DNA of 64,000 nucleotides from Epiperipatus broadwayi (taxonomy: Eukaryota; Onychophora; Udeonychophora; Euonychophora; Peripatidae), in assembly GCA_028023455.1 (NCBI GenBank), contig JAQFVV010000032.1, forward strand, positions 4,622,392 to 4,686,391, written 5' to 3'. The notes below the pieces were generated by a model that made no database searches, was not told where the DNA came from, and saw only the letters and a program-made list of their open reading frames with translations. The position numbers and the translations under genes were made by a program. Shown here one piece after another: positions 1 through 12,509 of the stretch (position 1 is its first letter; every line of letters begins with the position of its first letter).

Positions 1-1140
1 GTTAAACTTTAAATCTACATATTATCTATATTGCAAATAATAATAAAGACATTAAATAAACCACTGCATGGCAAAGAACTCTCTAGCCACTCCATATAAA
101 ATTTTTCTTGCTTGGTTTACTTTGCAGCAAAAGTTATTTAATTACCCATTTACTGATCACTATTAGATAACTAGAGGTCATTATTCACATCTTAAGTTTT
201 AGGTAAGTGATTCATTAACTATCAGACTATTAGATACTTTTATATACTTATGGTTCTTTAATCCAAACCAGGATTGAAGCTAAGGGAAAATATTTAAAAA
301 TTGATTTATTCCAAATCTAATGTTTCAGTTGTTGATATCAAGTTTTCACTGATAATAAGCACTACTATATATATTTTTTTTCTATAAAGGCAGATTATGG
401 TAAATAAGCATCAAGTTCCATAAGTGAGTGATCATCATCTGTAGTAGTCGGCAGTTGCTTTAATAATTTATTTTTAACATTTTAAATTTGGAACTATCTC
501 ATTTAATGAAGCCTCATATTATTAAAAAAAAAATTGTTATACAACCAGTTAAAAAATAATTATTTTCCAATAGTTAATCTGCTTATCCTGTGTCATTCGA
601 ATACTAACACAGACTGGATTCTCTATCTAGGAATCTTTAATCTCGATTTGTGCTCTTTTTCTATTCTACCAAACTTATTTAAATAGGAAAGTCGCTTACA
701 CAAAGTTCTGATTGCTTTGGAGAAATATTTACCAATGACGTCCCTTCTGAACTCATAAATGACACTTCTAAATGCATATTTAAGAAATAGATGATATTCT
801 GTATAATTTTTATTGCTACTCAATGTGATTTTTTTTCTAATGTTTTCATTATCATTATTTTCAATCTTTCTATGTGGATATATTCAAATATCCGTAAATT
901 TTTGAATCGTCAGTAATTTAATCTAGTATAATATATAAATATTTAGGTTTTGTATAAAAAAGCTTTGTCATTTGTTTTCGTTTAAATTATATTTTTGTTG
1001 TTGTTGTTTACCTATATAAAATATTAATTTTAAATAAATATATAATTTGTAGATGCTAATATTATTATGTCTTCTTTTTTTTAATTTTTTTTTTTAAAGT
1101 GAAACAAAATGTGAGAAAAAGTATTTGAATTCAGAGAGTT
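1..1140. other. AT-rich DNA, no gene seen
   Basis: I see only short open stretches without codon bias, splice context or family resemblance, and homopolymer A/T runs. No repeat family found elsewhere in the window is recognisable here. Confidence 0.6.
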
Positions 1141-1144
1141 TACC

Positions 1145-1345
1145 ATTAAAGAGATAGCATGTGGTGCATTAGCCCCGCTCACGGCAGGGGCCAAACAAAA
1201 CAAGAAAAAGGCGAGAAATATGGTTTCTTTACAATCGTCACCAGGCTGCTCAATCATGGACTCGTATGGAAATAAAGTTCTATTTTTGCCTGAGGCTAGA
1301 AAAACCTGGGGGCAATCAAAGACTGGTGACTGCTGTTTAATTTTC
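1145..1345. other. GC- and CpG-enriched island of unknown role
   Basis: About 200 bases stand out from the AT-rich surroundings, with several CpG dinucleotides and C/G-rich words such as GCCCCGCTCACGGCAGGGGCC spread over the first part and a CCTGGGGGCAATC word near 1305-1320. Both strands have short open frames (74 codons + strand, 100 codons - strand), but neither resembles a family I know and they overlap each other. It could be a conserved non-coding element, an exon or 5' UTR of an unseen gene, or a fragment of a mobile element. Confidence 0.35.
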
Positions 1346-3650
1346 ACTTTTTGTTCTCTACAGTTAAATCTCCCCACCCTCAAATCAATTCATAAACTAC
1401 ATAGAACTTTCACAGTAAGAGATTTTAACTTGACTTTGTTATAAAAATGGACGCTATGTTTCTATAAAGCCTTCTGATTTGGCAGTTTTCAATATTGTTT
1501 AACAATATTGAAATTACTAGCGTTTGACTTTAAGATATTAATATTATAATCAGTGGTGTAGAAGTTAAAATATTTTTCTTGAAAGTGCAGTCTCACTCAA
1601 AAAGTAAAAATAATCATAACTATTAAATAACAGTAATTAAATAAAATAAAATCTGATAGATCTAGTTATATATGTTATTCATTTGTAACAAATAATGTGT
1701 AAGTTAATTACGATTGTTTTGTTGGTGGATGTTTGTTTTTCCCCAATGTTTTATGTATATGGATTTCAATAATGTAACTACTTATTAAAGTTTTAAATAT
1801 AATTATAGAATTACGATACTAAATTATGGTGTCAAGCAATGGCAAATTACCAGCAATGATCAAATACTATTTCTTCATCTATACTACTTTTTGCCTAGTT
1901 GTTCTGTCGTCTTCTGGCAGCAATTTTGACATATATACATTTGTAATTAAAGTCTTAAAAGTAATGCATTTGAGGAATCACGACCTAGATTAATACCACC
2001 TCTTCCCCCAAAATGATCAAAATAATAATTTTTTTAGATAGACAACCCTTAATATGGTTAGCCATTCTAATAATTAATACAGCTTTCTATCAAATGATGA
2101 TCAGAGTTCTTCTAATCTTTTCTGAAAAAGTATAATAAGCAAAAAGTGTAAAAACTTTTATCAATTAGCTAATTTCTTATAAGAAAATATTTTAACTTTA
2201 CAATTACTTTATATTTGAGTTTATATTCTAATCAACCTTAGGATTTTTTTCCAAAATAGAAAGTTCATAACAAACCCTTTTCACAATTGGTTAGTAAATC
2301 AGTATTTAGTTTATATAGAAAGTAAAATAAGAATTAAAAACACTTATAATCTCATCACCTGGCATTTATTAACAAGCTTAATGAATAATATCTTTTTTGT
2401 TTATTTGTTATTGTTGTTCTTTAATAAGAAATATTCTTAGAAATGTCTTGAACTGGAATGCAGCATGTAAATACTGATTTATCTTTCATATATGTATATA
2501 TTAAACTATAAGTGCTAACAGTTATTTAATAAATCATATCACTGCAACCACAGCTTAAACCCTTTAATAGAGTATCAAAAATGTGTTGCCAAGATAATGT
2601 TCATTTTTAAATAATAAATTGAGGTTTCATTTTTTATCTAAAAATGAAAGTTGCCTTGACAACAGATTATTGTTACTATTGGCTTATTTAAATATGTGCT
2701 GCAATTAAACAGAGTCAAATAAAATATATATTTAGGAGAAATGAACTATCCAAGCACTAGCTATAACATTAAATGATAATTTACATGATTAGACAATGCA
2801 TTCTAATTGCAAAGCATATAAATAATTCATTTTAGCCTATGATAAAGCAGATTGAATCCACTTTTATTAAAATTGAATCTATTTTTTTTTTTCATCTTTT
2901 CTTTTTAGTCTTTGATATCAAGTCATAAATGGGAAATTAAATACATGTAAAATTATTAGGTAATACACAGCCTTAAGATTCTGATTTTTTTTAAAAAAAA
3001 CATAATTGTAGTAACACCAATAATTGTGGTGCAATCAGATAAACAACTTTTAAATAACACAATACATGACAATATTTTTCCAGCACTCCATCCTAATGAC
3101 AATTTAAATGATGAATGATAATGTTTAATTTTATTTTTCATTCTGTGTATTCTATCTAAAAATAACTAGATGTCTATTTGCTGTCAAATAATTAGATAAT
3201 AACTGAATTAACTATAAGCCAGTTACCTAAAAAGAAAAATATTAAACTTTTAAAACCTGAAAAATTATCTCCATGTTATTTTTAATTAAGAACTATCACA
3301 TTGATTAGATTAAAGCAAATGTTAGCAGTCTTCAGTTATGAAGTTTCCAATTACTCATTTGTATTTAATTTTTGCTTCTTTATTTGATTTTGTTAATAAT
3401 TGTATACAGATTCTGTTGTATTTTGTAAAGGCTTTATATAAGTTTGTGCATTCCAGAAAAACTAGAATTTGTTAGCGAGATTTTTTAAGATCGCGAACTG
3501 ATAACTGATAAAAATTTAATTAAAGAATTAACATAATGGTGTGATAAAATTCCAAGAAATATTTGCTGATTGCAAATATTTCTAGATAAGAGATCTTACC
3601 TTATATGGAGAAGGTAATTAATTGTAACAGTTATCAGAAAGCTATAAGAA
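1346..3650. other. AT-rich DNA, no gene seen
   Basis: No coding exon is supported. The only structured word is TTGCCTTGACAACAG at 2651-2665, which recurs at 29524 and, with one change, in both arms of the palindrome near 50.1 kb. Confidence 0.55.
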
Positions 3651-3659
3651 GAATATGTA

Positions 3660-4080
3660 ACAAGTAGTTAGGCCATTTGAGTGCATCTCCAATTGACTTT
3701 CCAGTTCAATTCTGGTATGGGAGAAATCTAGTGTCAGTGCCTCAGTTAATGGGCAGTGCTCAGTGGAAATGAGTTCATGGGCAATAGCTGAATAGGCTCA
3801 CAGATTGTAACCTGAGGAAACCATTCAGATAGTGGCTAAATGAAGAGTTAAGTTTCCAGTGGTTTCGGGTGGAGTTATAGGTGGACTGTTGCAAAGATGG
3901 AAGCTGAAAGGAGCTTAAAGTCAGTCATAGTGCTATACTATGATGTGTTCATGTGTAGCTAAACTGGACTGGGGCCAAAGTGTGCCTAAACCAAGCCCCT
4001 TTTGAACCATTTTTGTAGCAGCCAGCCTGAAAGTACATCATGGGAATTGAACATTAATGAACTGTTGAGTTAGTGTTGTT
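3660..4080 (+). mobile_element. Degenerate tRNA-derived SINE-like unit
   Basis: Near 3663-3725 the sequence follows the order of a tRNA gene: a TAGTTAGGCCATTTGAGTGC word resembling the D-arm/A-box region, then a PolIII B-box-like GTTCAATTC at about 3703 followed by TGGTATGGGAGA. An unrelated body of about 350 bases follows, higher in GC than the surroundings, and the unit runs into a long TA tract. This is the layout of a tRNA-derived SINE ending in a simple repeat. No clear target-site duplication was found, and the family is different from the short SINE at 30.1 and 47.1 kb. Confidence 0.45.
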
Positions 4081-4107
4081 GCAGACTATTCACTATTCTG
4101 ATTATTA

Positions 4108-5730
<1,623 letters not shown>

Positions 5731-5734
5731 TTAA

Positions 5735-6655
5735 GTATTTTAGGAAAATCATCATTGAAAAGGGTGTAAGACAGGGTGACTCCATATCTCCAAAACTTTT
5801 TACAGCAGTGCTGCAAGAAGTATTTTGTGGATTAAAATGGGAAGCTAAAGGAGTGAAAGTAAATGGAGATTATTTAAGTCATTTAGATTTTGCAGATGAT
5901 GTAGTTGTTTTTGCAAATAATGCTTTAGAGCTACAGGAAATGTTGCAGGAGTTATCAGATGAAAGTAAGACTAAAGATAAATGTTAAAAAGACTAAGTAA
6001 TGTTTAATAGATTTTCTCAAAATATGAAAATAAAAATTGATTATGATGAGTTAGAAGAAGTTAACAGTTACAAATACCTTGGTCAGATTATTAATACAGA
6101 TGGAAATATAATGGATGAAATTAATCATAGAATTAAACTTGGTTGGAGTGCTTTTGATAGAAATAACTTGATACTAAAAGGAAATATGCCTATGTGTTTG
6201 AAAAGGAAGGTTTTTAATAAATGGGTTTTGCCAGTTCTTACTTATGGATCTGAGACTTGGACACTTAATAGAAGAACAATACAGAGACTTCAGACCACTC
6301 AAAGAAGTATGGAGAGATGCATGTTGGGAATAACAAGAAGGGATCGGAAACGCAATATATGGTAAGAGAACAAACAGGTGTTACTAACCTCATTGAAAAA
6401 ATTAAAATACTAAAGTGGAGTTGGGCTGGACATATTGTTAGAAGAGATGATAACAGATGGACAATTGAAATTTTAAACTGGATTCCAAGAGATTGTAAAA
6501 GACCCAGAAAGAGACCACATGTTAGATGGGTGGATAAAATAAGGAATTGTGCAGGGGTGATGTGGAGAAGAGAAGCTAAAGATAGGAAAAGATGGATTGA
6601 ACTTGGAGAGAACTTCATCCTGCAGTGGATTGATAATGGTTGATGATGATTAATA
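5735..6655 (+). mobile_element. 5'-truncated RTE-like LINE, reverse transcriptase C-terminal half
   Basis: Three consecutive open segments in different frames form the end of a non-LTR retrotransposon polyprotein. The first (about 5735-5984) carries the reverse transcriptase signature GVRQGDSISPKLF and the catalytic block LDFADDVVVFANN (FADD type). The second (6000-6362) continues with NSYKYLGQIINTDG, LPVLTYGSETWTL and MERCMLGITRRDR. The third (about 6317-6640) gives LKWSWAGHIVRRDDNRWT and WVDKIRNCAGVMWRREAKDR. This order matches RTE-type endonuclease-reverse transcriptases. The endonuclease and first half of the RT are absent, and a stop at 5985 and a frameshift near 6340 break the frame, so the copy is dead. 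It ends in a short GAT-rich tail (TTGATGATGATTA at about 6640-6652), as RTE-clade elements often do. It was probably copied from the same family as the units at 20.0, 39.2 and 62.9 kb. Confidence 0.9.
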
Positions 6656-8339
6656 TTTTATTGTTAAAAGCGCATAGATATTAAACAGCATTTCTTCAGA
6701 ATGATTATAGTCTGTTAGTGTTCCAAAAGAATATATATTATAGAATAATCTTCTTGCACCACCAATCTTTTTAATTATTATCATTTTTTAATAAACTAGA
6801 TCATTTCATGACATGATTCAATTAGAACAATTTTAATTCTGCACAAATATCTATTATTCATTTTTCTTCCATTATCCATGGTATTACCAAAATTTCTTGC
6901 CAATATTTTTTGTTCAAAATTATCAGTATTTTTAATATGATTCATTTCCAGTTTTTACATTTATGGAATAATATAAGAAATAGCATAGTTTGAACAATTC
7001 TGGTCTTCATTTTTCAAGATTATTTTTTAAAAAAATGTTTATCATAAGTCATTTCACTTTGATTATTGTGCAATTTGTTGTGGATAAAAATGTAATTATA
7101 AATTTTGTAATCAGTTGCTGATATTGTAGTTATTATCTTTTTATTGTTCTTAATATAACTATCATTCAACTGTTTATTTTAATCTAACTTTTTTTAAAGG
7201 AGAATTTTGTTTTTTTGTTTTCACATAAAATTGTAGTGCCATCAGCATTTATAAACCTAAGTATTTTCAACTAATATGATTTTCCTCATTGTATATTCAG
7301 TATGTATAAGTTAAACATGCAGACAATCTTGTGAAATTCTAAAAAAAATTATTTAATATAAAATAGGACTGTTTTATCTTACATCATTTTAACTCTGTAG
7401 TATCTTTTTTAATATAGAGATTTTTTTTTTATAATAATGATTGAATATTTTTGTAGACCTATTTAAATGTATATGTATAAGTTGCACAGGGAAAATTAAA
7501 TAGTCTTAGCATTTGTAACAATTATTTTCAGGGCATTTTCTAATGTTATATATATATATATTAAAACAAAATATTAAATAATACTATTTTAAATAAAACA
7601 TTAATTTACATTATTCTTTTTAAACACCCTTATATAAAATTTAATAAAAGTGAAGTTCCAAAATAGATTTTAAATAAGACTTATTTAAATTAAATATTTA
7701 AAAATAACTTGTAATATTGCAACTACTAAGTTAAACTTGAAATTTATAACTGAGCCCACTCACACACATTGACTAATGTTTTCTTTTATTTAAAATTAAT
7801 AGCTTTTACTAAGAAATTATTTTTTATCTTTAATTAACTAACTAAAACATATTTAGTTGACTTAATCTTTATTACAATTAATATTAATAAAATATACTTT
7901 TATTAGCGAATGACATTAAAATGCCTTTTATAAACAAGTAAATTAAATACTAACAATAAGCATTAAACATTTAAATTTAGCTTTAAATTTTAAGTCTAAC
8001 ATTGAGTTTTACACACTAGTATCTTTATTAAAATAGTTTTTTATGTCTTGATATCATTTTAACATTAACTCAATATTATTCAGATTAAAAATATCCCCTA
8101 ATTTAAGCAATTTGAAGTCACTTACAACTACAGATGAGTTTTAAAGCACTACAGTAAAAATATTAAAATGGCTTTTAAAACAATTAAGACTTATAAAAGT
8201 TCTTAAAAATCACTTAGAGGATGAATTAACATTTAAGTGATAAGTTGGCTTGCTGTAATAATTAACTTATTGAAAAAAAAAATTGTTTTTATAAATACTA
8301 ACAATTATATGGCTGGAAATTTAACTTTACTGACAAAGA
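6656..8339. other. AT-rich DNA, no gene seen
   Basis: Very low GC with many poly-A and poly-T runs. Nothing coding or repeated was recognised. Confidence 0.55.
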
Positions 8340-8505
8340 TAAAGATTACAATCTATATCTATATAAGTACAATTATATTGTCTGCATTGAAATTAATATA
8401 ATTAAAATGAATTTGAAGTCAAACTTTCTAACTCCCTTTATCTGTCCACTCCATCTTATACAACTGATACACATGATCACATATATGTAAAAAAGATAAA
8501 TGATC

Positions 8506-8537
<32 letters not shown>
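8340..8537 (-). mobile_element. Fragment of ribozyme-bearing repeat family C, ending in (TA)n
   Basis: Read on the minus strand, the fragment starts in a TA tract (8512-8537), passes TTGGAGATCATTTATC at about 8496-8511 and continues through ATGTGTATCAGTTGTATAAG. The same order occurs in both arms of the repeat at 44.5-45.4 kb. In those copies the TTGGAGATC word is the 3' strand of hammerhead helix I, so this fragment retains only the part after the predicted cleavage site. Confidence 0.6.
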
Positions 8538-8540
<3 letters not shown>

Positions 8541-8673
8541 TAATAACAATAAAAATAATAAATGTAATGATCATAAACTATTGTAAAACAGTCTTTCAAT
8601 TCACAGAAGTACTTTCGAATTAATGTGCCTCAACTTCCATTAAATTCAAATAACAAAACAGAAGCAAATGTCA

Positions 8674-9099
8674 TCAACTCAAATCCCATGATTCACAAAT
8701 CTTAATGTTAGCAGCTTGTCTATTAATTAAATTCATTTTATTCATATTTATTAAAATTGCCTTCTTAATTTTTCTTTTATTATGGTTTCTCTCTTCATGA
8801 AGAATCTTCACACTTTCAATACCAAATTTAAATTTATATTTACACATCATTTCATAATCCAAGAAAACTGAAATGGTCATTAAATCACTATTATTTTTAC
8901 TTTTCATACATTTATATAACAATTCATAATCATTTAATCTTTTTTCAAAACTGCACCTTGATTCACCTATATATGATAACATACATCTACAAAATATTTG
9001 ATACACAATATTACTTTTTTGCTTGACAAGTATGATATTTTTAGAATTATTCATTAATTTATTAATATTATTTGGAACACAGAATGAAACATTAAACAC
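8674..9099 (-). pseudogene. Penelope-like element GIY-YIG endonuclease tail (left arm)
   Basis: A 141-codon open stretch. Residues 28-60 read KSNIVYQIFCRCMLSYIGES followed by CSFEKRLNDYE, which matches the GIY-YIG endonuclease core that ends Penelope-like retroelements: V-Y-x-I-x-C, a second Cys, Y-I-G, then the R..RL segment. Further on, ESVKILHEERNHNKRKIKKA and LINRQ match the conserved C-terminal helices (family pattern KIL..E.....RKI.EA...N). In living elements this domain nicks the target during retrotransposition. The reverse transcriptase is missing, so the ATG is incidental and this is the 3' end of a truncated copy. A second copy lies inverted at 9300-9740. Confidence 0.75.
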
Positions 9100-9299
9100 A
9101 TTCTTGTATATATATCCTTAAAAAAATTCACTTGAGCATTTAAAATAAATGGAATTGATTTTACTATCAATCTTCAATTCCTTTAAACTACTATCAATTT
9201 AAAAAGAGTTATAATGGTTTAAAAGAATTGAATATTGATAGTAAAAAATGGATATCTATTCCATTTATTTCAAATGCTCAAGTGAAATTTTGTAAGTAT

Positions 9300-9740
9300 A
9301 TATATATATATAAGAATGTGTTGTGATGTTTCATTCTGTGTTCCAAATAATGTTAATAAATTAGTGAATAATTCTAAAAATGTCATACCTATCAAGCAAA
9401 AAAGTAATGTTGTGTATCAATTTTTTTGTGGAAGTATGTTATCATATAAAGGTCATTCAAGTGCAGTATTGAAAAAAAATTAAAGGAGCATGTATTATAA
9501 GCATGTGAAGAGTGAAAATAATAGTGATTTAATAACTGTTTCGGTTTTCTTGGATCATGAAAGGATATGTAAATATAAATTTAAATTTGATATTGAAAGT
9601 GTGATGATTCTTCATGAAGAGAGAAACCATAATAAAAGAAAAATTAAGGAGGCAATTTTAATAATAGAAATAAAATGAATTTAATTAATAGACAAACTGC
9701 AACATTAAAATTCTAGAATCATGGAATTTGAATTGATGAG
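9300..9740 (+). pseudogene. Penelope-like GIY-YIG tail, decayed (right arm)
   Basis: Mirror copy of the unit at 8674-9099. The start (about 9395-9470) still gives a VYQFFCGSMLSYKG-like stretch, with the GIY-YIG Ile-Gly degraded to Lys-Gly, and then hits a frameshift and stop near 9480. The second half is open from 9490 to 9675 with the same ESVMILHEERNHNKRKIKEA block. Both Cys pairing and the YIG motif are damaged, so it is non-functional. Confidence 0.7.
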
Positions 9741-9876
9741 TATGCTCCGTTTTGTTACTTGAATTTAAATACAGTTGAGGCAGGTTAAGGAATTAACAGA
9801 AAATATTTCTGTGGATTGAAAGATTGTTTTATAATAGTTTATTACCTTTACATTTATTATTTTTATTGTTGTTACA

Positions 9877-11400
9877 ATAGTTTTTGATTATCAGACATTT
9901 TATTGATATTATATATAAATAAAATCAATGGAAACTGCAAGCAATATGTACAATAAATAAATAAATTACAACCAAGTTTTAAACATTAATTAGTAAATTG
10001 TAGAAACCTTTCAATGATTACTGAGAGTAATTAACAGCCTGTTGCAATTTATTAATTACTTAAAGTATGAAATTTAAATGTTATCAGATTTATTTATCTT
10101 TGATAGATGTATACACTTGGAAGTTTTTTTGTTCTTACCATCTCAAATTTGTTTTGTTTTTTATAGTGTAATTTTGGAAAATAATTTTTGATACAAAAAT
10201 ATGAAAAATTTCTTTAAATATTTAGCACTATTGAGATAAGTAAGAAAAAATACTGTGTCATGTCATATATATGAACAAAATAATAATGATGTCATAAACT
10301 AAAATTAGTCAAATGAAAGCTGGAATAGAAGCTGACAAACAATGGCAAACAGGGTCATAAATATTTATACTATATGGACAAATACAATTAAATTTTTTGT
10401 CTTGTAATTAAGGAAATTTCCAAATTATTTTTTTTATTAATATATATAGTAAATTTGTTTTTTACACCATAGTAAGTAGCTAATTATAACTAATCATCTT
10501 TTGATTATAATGCTTTTTTGACTAGAAACTCTTTTGAATCGAATACATTATATTATGCTATATAAAAAAATATTGACTATTGTTACAGTTTATTTACTCT
10601 GTTGCAAGTTTTATTAAATATTCTAAAATCTAAGACTTTTAAATTAACAATTCCATGTAATTTGTAATTATTGGTTAACTGTGTGTAACATAGTAATATA
10701 AGAAGGGATACATGTTAAAAGATTAATAGTGTGAAGCTACATAAACATAATCTAAGGTTCAAATATGGATAAAGCTTCAAAATATTTTCAGGTAGCTTAA
10801 TATTTTTTGCAGGTAGTTTGATCCATCAAAACTTGTTAATTATTTTTTTAAATTACTTTGAAAGTAAAACATATATATATAGCAAAAATTTTCATCATCA
10901 AATTATCCTATACCTTTGTGAATGTTATCTATTTCACCAGGTGGAAAGATCTCCAAGACCTAGAAGTGAGAGAGTTTACAAATATTTAACCACTTATGTA
11001 AATATATATTGTGAAATTTTAAAATAAATATAGGTATACATAGTGAATTCTCTATCCTGAGTCAGGTTATCTAATTAGACCAACTTCTAATATTTGTATT
11101 ATCTAAGAGGATAATTTGTTATTGATTGTCACTCTAACACAATTTATTTTAGTATCTCAGATTTGGAGCCAAGAAATGGCTAATTACTACTTTGACAGTA
11201 GTAATAAAATTTACTTTGGGCAAATATATATAAAGAATTACCTGTTTCATATATATAAATTTTCTGAATCATATCTTAAATACAGTAATGAAATTTAGTG
11301 TTTACAATGTTAGTCTAAGGCCTCGTTAAATGAATTAAATTAGAAATAGGTGCTCTTTTTTTTTTTACATTTATTTAAATAAAATTGTTGTTTACCATTT
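9877..11400. other. AT-rich DNA, no gene seen
   Basis: No supported exon, RNA or repeat. Short open frames at 10818 and 11116 lack any family resemblance. Confidence 0.55.
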
Positions 11401-11404
11401 TCGC

Positions 11405-11890
11405 TGTCTAAACTAGTGTTAAGATAAAATCTATTCAAGTTCTCGTCAGCCCATTGAGCGTTAAAGAAGAAATTAAGATAGGTCTGAGGAGATGATTTGT
11501 GCACAGTTTATCTGTCATTGCAAGAAAATATGTGCCTCTTCCGGCTCATTTTCCATGTGATAGCATGTAATAATAGTTGTTTCTTGACAATTTAGATCCC
11601 GAAGCAGAAACCGGAACAAGTATTTGACGTGATGGAAGCCACTACTCCGATCACTAAGCCGTTTACTTATGGTTTGAAGGCAGTTGCATTCTGTAAAAAA
11701 TTTCTTAAGAATGTTTGAACATGGTTTTACCATTATCGCAACCGATCATCGGAAAATACTTATTCAAGAAAAAGAACTTGAATGACTTTCTCATTAAACA
11801 ATTATAAAGAATAGAAATGATGGATATTTTAGAAGAAATGTATGGATTTTTGCTTTTATCTTTTGCGGAAGATGGCAAATAATTCATATG
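11405..11890. other. CpG-richer stretch, possible unseen exon or regulatory region
   Basis: CpG density and GC rise clearly between 11405 and 11885 (CCGGCTC, CCCGAAGC, AACCGG, GACGTG, CACTCCGATC-like words, ATCGCAACCGATCATCGG). On the + strand a possible acceptor TTGACAATTTAG precedes an open stretch 11596-11715 reading IPKQKPEQVFDVMEATTPIT and on to a stop. On the minus strand 11515-11733 and 11705-11887 are open. None resembles a family I know. It may be a first or last exon of a different gene, an old element, or unmethylated regulatory DNA. Confidence 0.3.
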
Positions 11891-11989
11891 AATTGATAAT
11901 TAAATAATCAATAGGTATTAATAATATTTAATATTTTATAATAAAAAAATGTATAATGGAAACAAATAATTTTTATTTTTTTGGGTGTG

Positions 11990-12080
11990 CGTGTATATAT
12001 ATATAGTATAATGATATGTTTAGTTACTTCGGAAGTTATATGGTGTTCGAGTCCCCAAATTCGAATTTGTGTCTATATTA
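11990..12080 (+). mobile_element. Possible tRNA-like remnant
   Basis: TAGTATAATGATATGTT at about 12004 resembles the D-arm region of a tRNA-Asp/Gly type gene, and GTGTTCGAGTCCCC at about 12040 is a good B box, about 40 bases apart. The acceptor and anticodon arms do not pair convincingly, so this is more likely a decayed SINE head or tRNA pseudogene than a working tRNA. Confidence 0.3.
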
Positions 12081-12442
12081 TCTGATGTCTAGAAATTTTA
12101 TATATCTTTTTAAAAAAAAAAAAAAAAAATGTTTGAATATTGAATTTTAAAATATATTCAGTTTACTTTACCATGTTCTATTTCAAACTATTTTAAGCAG
12201 ATTATATATATATATATGGTTTTAAATCAGTTCTTTTTTAAAAAAATAATATTATGACTTTATCATCTAGTAGTTACTTTTTTAAAAAAAAAAAATTCTG
12301 ATTTCATTATGGATTTTTTTTTCTAATTCATTGTTTATATTTTTTAATATCTACTTATATATATATATTCTAAACCTATATTGGGAAATAATATATTTTC
12401 TAAATAAGTCAACTGTTTATTAAATAATGAAAAAAAATTTTT

Positions 12443-12502
12443 ACCCGGGACAACTTTTTGTAAAGCAGCTGTCGCCGAGCTCTCGACCACCAATGCTTGA
12501 CT
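12443..12502 (-). mobile_element. Truncated short tRNA-SINE
   Basis: Read on the minus strand, GTCAAGCATTGGTGGTCGAG with the following GCTCGGCGACAGC and GTTGTCCCGGGT words matches the first half of the SINE at 47089-47181, with about 13 extra bases before GTTGTCCCGGG. The B-box half is missing and an A-rich stretch follows. Confidence 0.65.
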
Positions 12503-12509
12503 AATGAAA

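Larger units (their letters stand above)
8540..9876. repeat. 1.3-kb palindrome made of two inverted Penelope-like tails
   Basis: The left arm (8540 to about 9200) and right arm (about 9210-9876) are imperfect reverse complements. Examples are the outer words CTGTGAATTGAAAGACTG (minus strand, 8588-8605) and CTGTGGATTGAAAGATTG (9811-9828), and the inner words around 9130-9160 and 9255-9285. Each arm encodes the same GIY-YIG endonuclease tail reading away from the centre. The loop is essentially absent, so a transcript would fold into a very long hairpin. Differences between arms show that both have been decaying independently. Confidence 0.8.

Noticed and set aside
6265-6618. 117-codon open frame on the minus strand
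   Set aside because: Shadow of the RTE-like reverse transcriptase on the plus strand.
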